A stretch of 64,000 nt of DNA from Maritimibacter sp. Lineage in GTDB: Bacteria; Pseudomonadota; Alphaproteobacteria; Rhodobacterales; Rhodobacteraceae. The notes below the pieces were generated by a model. It had not been told where the DNA came from. It worked only from the letters and a program-made list of their open reading frames with translations, and searched no databases. The first letter of the stretch is position 1, and every line of letters begins with the position of its first letter. The position numbers and the translations under genes were made by a program. The stretch is from positions 124,001 to 188,000 of the forward strand of contig NZNT01000026.1 in assembly GCA_002695005.1 (NCBI GenBank), in the 5' to 3' direction. Shown here piece after piece: positions 59,459 through 64,000 of this stretch.

Positions 59459-61903
59459 TCAATCCTTCGACCAGTCTTCCAGCGCCTCGACGACCGATGC
59501 GCCGATCCCCCGCGCCCTAGCTGACCCGAGAGGACAGGCGCGCGACAGGCGGTCCTGCACAGCCGCGACGTGGAAGCCGTCGGGCCGGTCCAGATCGGAC
59601 AACTCGTCCCATGTGACGGGCGTGGCGACGGCGGCCCCCGGACGGGCGCGCAGGGAATAGGGCGCAATGGCCGTGGCCCCGCGCTCGTTGCGCAGCCAGT
59701 CGATGAACACCCTGCCCTTGCGCTTGGCCTTGGACATCGTGGCGGTGTAGCGGTCCGGATGGCGTTCGGTCAGGACGGTGGCAAAGGTCTTGGCAAAAAA
59801 CTTGACCGTGTCCCATTCGGACACCCGGCGCAGGGGCACGACGACGTGCACCCCCTTGCCACCCGTGACCATCGGCGCGGCGTCCAGCCCACAGGCGGCA
59901 AGCCCGTCGCGCACGTCGCCTGCCGCCTGTTTCACGGCATCGAAGCCCAGCCCCTCGTCCGGGTCGAGGTCGAACACCATACGATCCGGGCGTTCGATCC
60001 GGTCGCGTTGCGCGCCCCAGATGTGAAACTCCAGTGTGCCCATCTGGGCCGCACCGACCAGCCCCTCGGCCGCGGTGACATACATGTAATCCTCGGTGTC
60101 GCCGTCCTTTTCCTCGACAGGCAGGGACTTCACCCCGTCGGGAAAGCCTCGGCCTGCGTGTTTCTGAAAGAAACAGTCGCCCGAAATGCCATCGGGACAG
60201 CGCAGAAGCGACAGGGGGCGATCCGCGGAATGCTCCAGCATCCGGTCCGCGACCGCCGCGTAATACCCGGCGACCTCGCCCTTGGTCAGACCCGTCTCGG
60301 GATAGACCACGCGCCCCGTGCTGGAGACGCGGACCCCGGCGATCTTCCGTTCATCGTCGGAGCTGTCGCTCGCGGCCTCTGCTTTGGCACTCACGTCCTT
60401 GGCCTCCTTGTCCTCGCGCAGACCCTGATACACGCCGTGGCGGATGCGGCCCTCGCTGGTGAATTCGGCGTATTCCGTTTCGACGACCAGCTTCGGCGTG
60501 ACCCAGCGCGCGTCCGAGGCTTCGGCCGGCAGGTCCGCGTCAAATGGTGATGTCTTGCGGGCGAGCGGCTTCATCGCCCCTTGCAACGCGTCGAAATCGT
60601 CGCCGTCGAACCCGGTGCCAACCCGGCCGCGATAGACCAGTCGCCCCCGCTCGAAGCTGCCGAGGATGAGAGACGAGAACGGGCGCCCCTTCTTGTCGGA
60701 GGGTGACCAGCCTGCCACCACGAATTCGGCGCGCTTGATGCATTTGGCCTTGATCCAGCTCTTGGCGCGGCCGCCGCGATAAGGCGCGTCCGTGCGTTTC
60801 GACACGATCCCCTCGCCGCCCGCGTCACACATCGCAGCCAGCGCAGCGGCCCCGTCGCCCTCGATCACCGGGCTCATGCGGAGCGGACCGCGCGGGGGCA
60901 GCCCGCCGAACAAGCCTTCAAGCGCGTCACGCCGTTCCGACAAAGGCTTGCCCGTCAGATCCTTACCGTCGAGGTGGAGGCAATCGAACGCGTAGAAGGT
61001 CAGCGGATCACCGGACTTCAACGCTTTCTGGAGGGTCGAGAAATCGCCGCCCCCGCCGCCCGCGATCACCTCGCCGTCGATCAGCGCCGCGTCGCAATCA
61101 AGTGCCGCCGCAGGTTCGCACAGGTCGCCGAAACGGTCGGACCAGTCCTTGCCATTGCGTGAATAGAGCCGAACGCCGCCCTTGCCCACGGCAATCAGGC
61201 AGCGGTAGCCGTCGAACTTGGCTTCGTGCTGCCAGTCATCGCCTTCGGGCGGCGCATCGCGCAGCGTGGCGAGCTGGAGCTTTTGAAAGCGCGGCAGGGG
61301 CTTGCCGTGTTTGGCCGGTTTCTGCGGCGCCCGCTCCTTCGCGATATCCCGCATCGCCCGGCCGGTCGTGACGCTGGTGCGGTGCTTGTTTGTCAGGGCA
61401 TCGGCGCTGCGTCCGGCAAAATCGTCACGTTCCTTGATGAGCAGCCAGTTCTCGCGCCTCTCACCCTTTTTTGCGCGCATCCGGATCAGCGCCCAGCCGC
61501 CCTTCATCCGCGCACCATGCAGCCGGAAATGGAGTTTGCCCTCTTTCAGCCCCTCTTCGGGGTCGTGCAGCGGCTCCCACCATCCGTTGTCCCACAGCAT
61601 CACGGTGCCGCCGCCATATTCGTTTTCGGGAATCGTCCCCTCGAAACCGCCATAGGCGACCGGATGGTCCTCGGTCCGCACCGACAGACGTTTTTGCGAC
61701 GGGTCGGTCGACGGCCCCTTGGTCACCGCCCAGGACAGCAGAACGCCGTTCCATTCGAGCCGAAAATCAAAGTGCAGGCGGCGCGCGTCATGCTTCTGGA
61801 CGACGAATGACAAGCGGTCGCCCCCGGCCTCCACCAATTCCGCGCGCGGCTCCGGCGTGAGGTCGAAGTCCCGCTTTTTCTCGTAGGCCTCCAGCGATCT
61901 CAT
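59459..61903 (-). CDS. ligD: non-homologous end-joining ATP-dependent DNA ligase LigD
   Basis: Three-domain end-joining enzyme of 814 residues in the order phosphoesterase, ligase, polymerase. PE: HDARRLHFDFRLEWNGVLLSWAVTKG (about 38-63). Ligase: nucleotidyl Lys229 in HEAKFDGYR, then DGEVIAGG and SWIKAKCIKRAEFVVAGW. Polymerase: MVFDLDPDEGLGFDAVK with the catalytic aspartates, and GGKGVHVVVPL. Start overlaps the Ku stop, so both are made together. Confidence 0.95.
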   Translation of the reverse strand: MRSLEAYEKKRDFDLTPEPRAELVEAGGDRLSFVVQKHDARRLHFDFRLEWNGVLLSWAVTKGPSTDPSQKRLSVRTEDHPVAYGGFEGTIPENEYGGGTVMLWDNGWWEPLHDPEEGLKEGKLHFRLHGARMKGGWALIRMRAKKGERRENWLLIKERDDFAGRSADALTNKHRTSVTTGRAMRDIAKERAPQKPAKHGKPLPRFQKLQLATLRDAPPEGDDWQHEAKFDGYRCLIAVGKGGVRLYSRNGKDWSDRFGDLCEPAAALDCDAALIDGEVIAGGGGGDFSTLQKALKSGDPLTFYAFDCLHLDGKDLTGKPLSERRDALEGLFGGLPPRGPLRMSPVIEGDGAAALAAMCDAGGEGIVSKRTDAPYRGGRAKSWIKAKCIKRAEFVVAGWSPSDKKGRPFSSLILGSFERGRLVYRGRVGTGFDGDDFDALQGAMKPLARKTSPFDADLPAEASDARWVTPKLVVETEYAEFTSEGRIRHGVYQGLREDKEAKDVSAKAEAASDSSDDERKIAGVRVSSTGRVVYPETGLTKGEVAGYYAAVADRMLEHSADRPLSLLRCPDGISGDCFFQKHAGRGFPDGVKSLPVEEKDGDTEDYMYVTAAEGLVGAAQMGTLEFHIWGAQRDRIERPDRMVFDLDPDEGLGFDAVKQAAGDVRDGLAACGLDAAPMVTGGKGVHVVVPLRRVSEWDTVKFFAKTFATVLTERHPDRYTATMSKAKRKGRVFIDWLRNERGATAIAPYSLRARPGAAVATPVTWDELSDLDRPDGFHVAAVQDRLSRACPLGSARARGIGASVVEALEDWSKD

Positions 61904-62730
61904 GACGCCTTCTTGCGGCGCCCACCGGACTTGCCGCCCTTGCTTTGCTTGAGGCTTTTCTTCAGCGCATCCATCAGATCGACGACATTCTCGCCCTCGC
62001 CCCGACCATCGTCATCCGGGCGTTTCGCGCGCGGGGTCTTCTTCGACTTCATCTTGCGGTCGATCAGGTCGCGCAGCGCCGCCGCGTAGTGATCCTCGAA
62101 CGCCGACGCATCGAAGGGCGCCGTCTTCTTGTCGATAAGCTGCGTCGCCACGTCGAGCAGCTCGTCGTCGGTCGCATCATCCGCGATGGAGGAAAACAGC
62201 GGGTCCGCGTTGCGGATGTCCTTTTCGTAATGAAGCGTCTCCATCAACAGACCGTCGCCGCAAGGGCGGATGGCACAGAGGTATTCCTTGCCGCGCATGG
62301 TCAGCTGGCCCAGCCCGGCCTTCCTGGTCTGGCGCAGCGCGTCGCGCACGACGCGGTAGGCATCCTCGGCCAGTTCGTCGCTGGGCACGACGTAATAGGG
62401 ACGATCGAACCAGATCGGCGCGATTTCCGAGGTTTCGACGAACTGAACCAGCTCCAGCGTCTTCTTCGTCTCAAGCTTGATCGCGTCGATTTCGTCCGGT
62501 TCGAGCAGGATGTAGTCGCCGTCATCCGTCTCATAGCCCTTCACGATCTCGTCGCTCTCGACCGGACCGACGCCCTGCACGGTTTTCTGGTAGTGGACGG
62601 GTTTGCCGGACGGCCCGTGAATCTGGCGAAACGACACCCGCGACCCGGACTCGCGGGCCGAGTGGATTTCGACCGGAATCGAAACAAGGGACAGCCTGAG
62701 TTGACCCTTCCATATCGCTCTCGACGCCAT
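61900..62730 (-). CDS. ku: Ku-type DNA end-binding protein
   Basis: Homodimeric end-binding protein of bacterial NHEJ, 276 residues. It opens MASRAIWKGQLRLSLVSIPVEI and contains the core blocks VQGVGPVESDEIVKGYE and GKEYLCAIRPCGDGLLMETLHYEKDIR. The C-terminus is Lys/Arg-rich (KMKSKKTPRAKR, ending GGKSGGRRKKAS), as in Ku proteins that recruit LigD. ATG at 62730 preferred over a TTG two codons upstream. Confidence 0.95.
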   Translation of the reverse strand: MASRAIWKGQLRLSLVSIPVEIHSARESGSRVSFRQIHGPSGKPVHYQKTVQGVGPVESDEIVKGYETDDGDYILLEPDEIDAIKLETKKTLELVQFVETSEIAPIWFDRPYYVVPSDELAEDAYRVVRDALRQTRKAGLGQLTMRGKEYLCAIRPCGDGLLMETLHYEKDIRNADPLFSSIADDATDDELLDVATQLIDKKTAPFDASAFEDHYAAALRDLIDRKMKSKKTPRAKRPDDDGRGEGENVVDLMDALKKSLKQSKGGKSGGRRKKAS

Positions 62731-63042
62731 GCTCAAATACCTCCATCGACGACGGGCGCGGTGCCAACAACAGACACCTCAACGCGCGGTCCCGGGTCGG
62801 CTTCGCCGCGCCGCGAAAGCGTGTCGCCCATACCGGACTATCGGCTCGCCGCACCGGAAAGTTCCCGCAAAGGCGCAATTCCGTTCAGTGGTGGATGGGG
62901 GTGGCGAGGGTCGACGCGATGTCAGGACCGCACAATTCCGGCGGGCCGCACGCCTGCCACGGAACGCGCACAGGTCTTTCGGGCCCGCAGTATCAGCGCC
63001 GGTGGGCCGATCTCAGGCGCACAGCTCAAGCCCGGCCGCGCG
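62731..63042. other. 312-base intergenic region, no gene seen
   Basis: Lies between ku and the small DUF6894-type gene. No convincing frame, repeat or terminator is visible; it must contain the ku-ligD promoter. Confidence 0.5.
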
Positions 63043-63279
63043 TCACTCGATCCAGTCCTCGACCAATGTGAGGGAGGCATGAAAGATCGGGCGTTTGGCT
63101 CCGTCGCGGACGGTCACCGTGACCGCGCATTTCATGGAGTCCGGCAGCCCTTCCCGCGCCACGGGCGCGAGAACGGCAAGCGCCTCTTTGCGCGCTTCGG
63201 CCCGGTCCGCCAGCTCTGTACCTGTGTCGTCGTAGGCCGCCTCCAGGCCATCGTTGATGTCGAAATAGAACAGGCTCAT
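63043..63279 (-). CDS. small DUF6894-type protein
   Basis: A 78-residue protein starting MSLFYFDINDGLEAAYDDTG and containing ELADRAEARKEALAVLAPVARE, with the pattern of the short DUF6894 proteins common in alphaproteobacteria. Function is unknown. The ATG at 63279 overlaps the stop of the Crp/Fnr regulator gene (ATGA), with AGGAGCCC upstream, so it is coupled to that regulator. Confidence 0.82.
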   Translation of the reverse strand: MSLFYFDINDGLEAAYDDTGTELADRAEARKEALAVLAPVAREGLPDSMKCAVTVTVRDGAKRPIFHASLTLVEDWIE

Positions 63280-64000
63280 GCAGGGCTCCTTCCTGCGCCG
63301 TGCTCGGCTGTCGCATCCACGCCGTTGGCGCGCCCCTCGCCCAGATGCAGATAGTCGGCTTCGAACTCGGCAAACTCGCTCAGGGCGTCGAAATCCTGGA
63401 CCGAAACGCGACTGTCCTGAACATTGATAAGCCCCTGATTGCGCAGCCCCGAGATGACCCGTTGAGCGTGGACCGAGGAAATGCCGAGGATATCCCCCAG
63501 CTCTTCCTGCGTAAGCGGCATGAGAGAGTCGTAAAGCTGGTCCACCGCCGCAAGGCGCGTGTGAACCTCGCAAAACAGGTGCGCCATCTGATGATCCGAC
63601 CGTCGTCGGCCCATGTTGACCAGCCATTCGCGCAGGATCGCCTCGTCCACGAGCGTCGACCAGAACAGCGCGTGGCGGATGCGGGGGTAGTTGTCGAGCA
63701 GATCGGCGATCGTATTCTTGGGAATCCGCACGATCTGACAGTCGGTCAGTGTTCCGATGCTGTGATCCATCTGCCCGAGGATTGCGACATGCAGGTCGCA
63801 GATATCGCCCGGAAGCATCAGGGCCACGATGGCGCGGCTCCCGTCCGGCAGGATCTTGTAGCGGCAAGCCATACCGGTCAACACGAGGTGCACGTTTTCC
63901 GGGTCGTCGCCGTGATGGATCAGGTCTTCGCGAGCGCCGAGTTCAAACGGGTCCGATATGACCTGTTCGAGCCGTTCCATGTCGTCAGGCCCCAGAGGTC
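63276..64000 (-). CDS. Crp/Fnr-family transcriptional regulator (5' end beyond right edge)
   Basis: Regulator with a cyclic-nucleotide-binding fold (VHLVLTGMACRYKILPDGSRAIVALMLPGDICDLHV) and a C-terminal Crp helix-turn-helix (LTQEELGDILGISSVHAQRVISGLRNQGLI). The frame continues in phase to base 64000 with residues that fit the family (PLGPDD before MERLEQ), so the ATG at 63980 is probably internal and a few N-terminal codons are outside. No FNR-type cysteine cluster is visible in the part present. Confidence 0.88.
   Translation of the reverse strand, partial: PLGPDDMERLEQVISDPFELGAREDLIHHGDDPENVHLVLTGMACRYKILPDGSRAIVALMLPGDICDLHVAILGQMDHSIGTLTDCQIVRIPKNTIADLLDNYPRIRHALFWSTLVDEAILREWLVNMGRRRSDHQMAHLFCEVHTRLAAVDQLYDSLMPLTQEELGDILGISSVHAQRVISGLRNQGLINVQDSRVSVQDFDALSEFAEFEADYLHLGEGRANGVDATAEHGAGRSPA

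Noticed and set aside
1-64000. CRISPR arrays, tRNA or rRNA genes, insertion sequences, prophage
   Set aside because: No regularly spaced repeats, no tRNA-like cloverleaf noticed by eye, and no transposase, integrase or phage proteins in any frame.

Overview
The window comes from a high-GC alphaproteobacterium, most likely a Rhodobacteraceae (Roseobacter-group) aerobic anoxygenic phototroph. The evidence is the photosynthesis cluster order bchYXC-crtFE / crtDC / tspO-crtBI / crtA-bchIDO, spheroidene-type carotenoid genes including crtA, and PpsR/CrtJ operators of the form TGT-N12-ACA in all three divergent or promoter gaps. I see no rRNA, tRNA, CRISPR array, insertion sequence or phage gene.

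Region 1 (1-15673) is most of a photosynthesis gene cluster. It encodes chlorophyllide reductase subunits (bchX, bchY), the bchC dehydrogenase, Mg-chelatase subunits (bchI, bchD), the bchO hydrolase, and a carotenoid route from GGPP (crtE) through phytoene (crtB, crtI) to spheroidene and spheroidenone (crtC, crtD, crtF, crtA). Nearly every gene pair overlaps by ATGA. Oddities are a 50-codon frame wedged between bchX and bchY, an apparent ATT start for crtA, and no usable start for crtC, whose conserved beginning is read from within the 3' end of crtD.

Region 2 (15674-21276) is a YtfQ/R/T-YjfF type sugar ABC transporter with an FCD-type GntR regulator. Region 3 (21402-41684) is devoted to pentose and galactose use. 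It has a GH51 arabinofuranosidase operon with its own ABC importer, and an ArsR-like regulator with matching inverted repeats upstream of its own gene and of the abfA operon. A long operon (40622 down to 28254) joins a ChvE-type transporter to the non-phosphorylative L-arabinose pathway and to De Ley-Doudoroff D-galactose enzymes. A LysR regulator is divergent from it.

Region 4 (41832-57505) is a complete-looking alginate-type exopolysaccharide operon in the order D-8-44-A-G-I-J-(Sel1)-X-F-K-L, all on the minus strand. The polymerase, the GDP-mannose dehydrogenase and the O-acetylation enzymes keep their catalytic motifs. The PilZ c-di-GMP motif (Alg44), the type II PMI motif (AlgA), the DPHD epimerase motif (AlgG) and the lyase histidine (AlgL) all appear to be lost, and no AlgE porin is visible. 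This is my best candidate for an undescribed system: an acetylated, probably unepimerised, alginate-like polymer not gated by c-di-GMP through Alg44. Two REC-LuxR regulators follow.

Region 5 (59459-64000) has the bacterial end-joining pair ligD-ku, then a small DUF6894-type protein coupled to a Crp/Fnr regulator that runs off the right edge.
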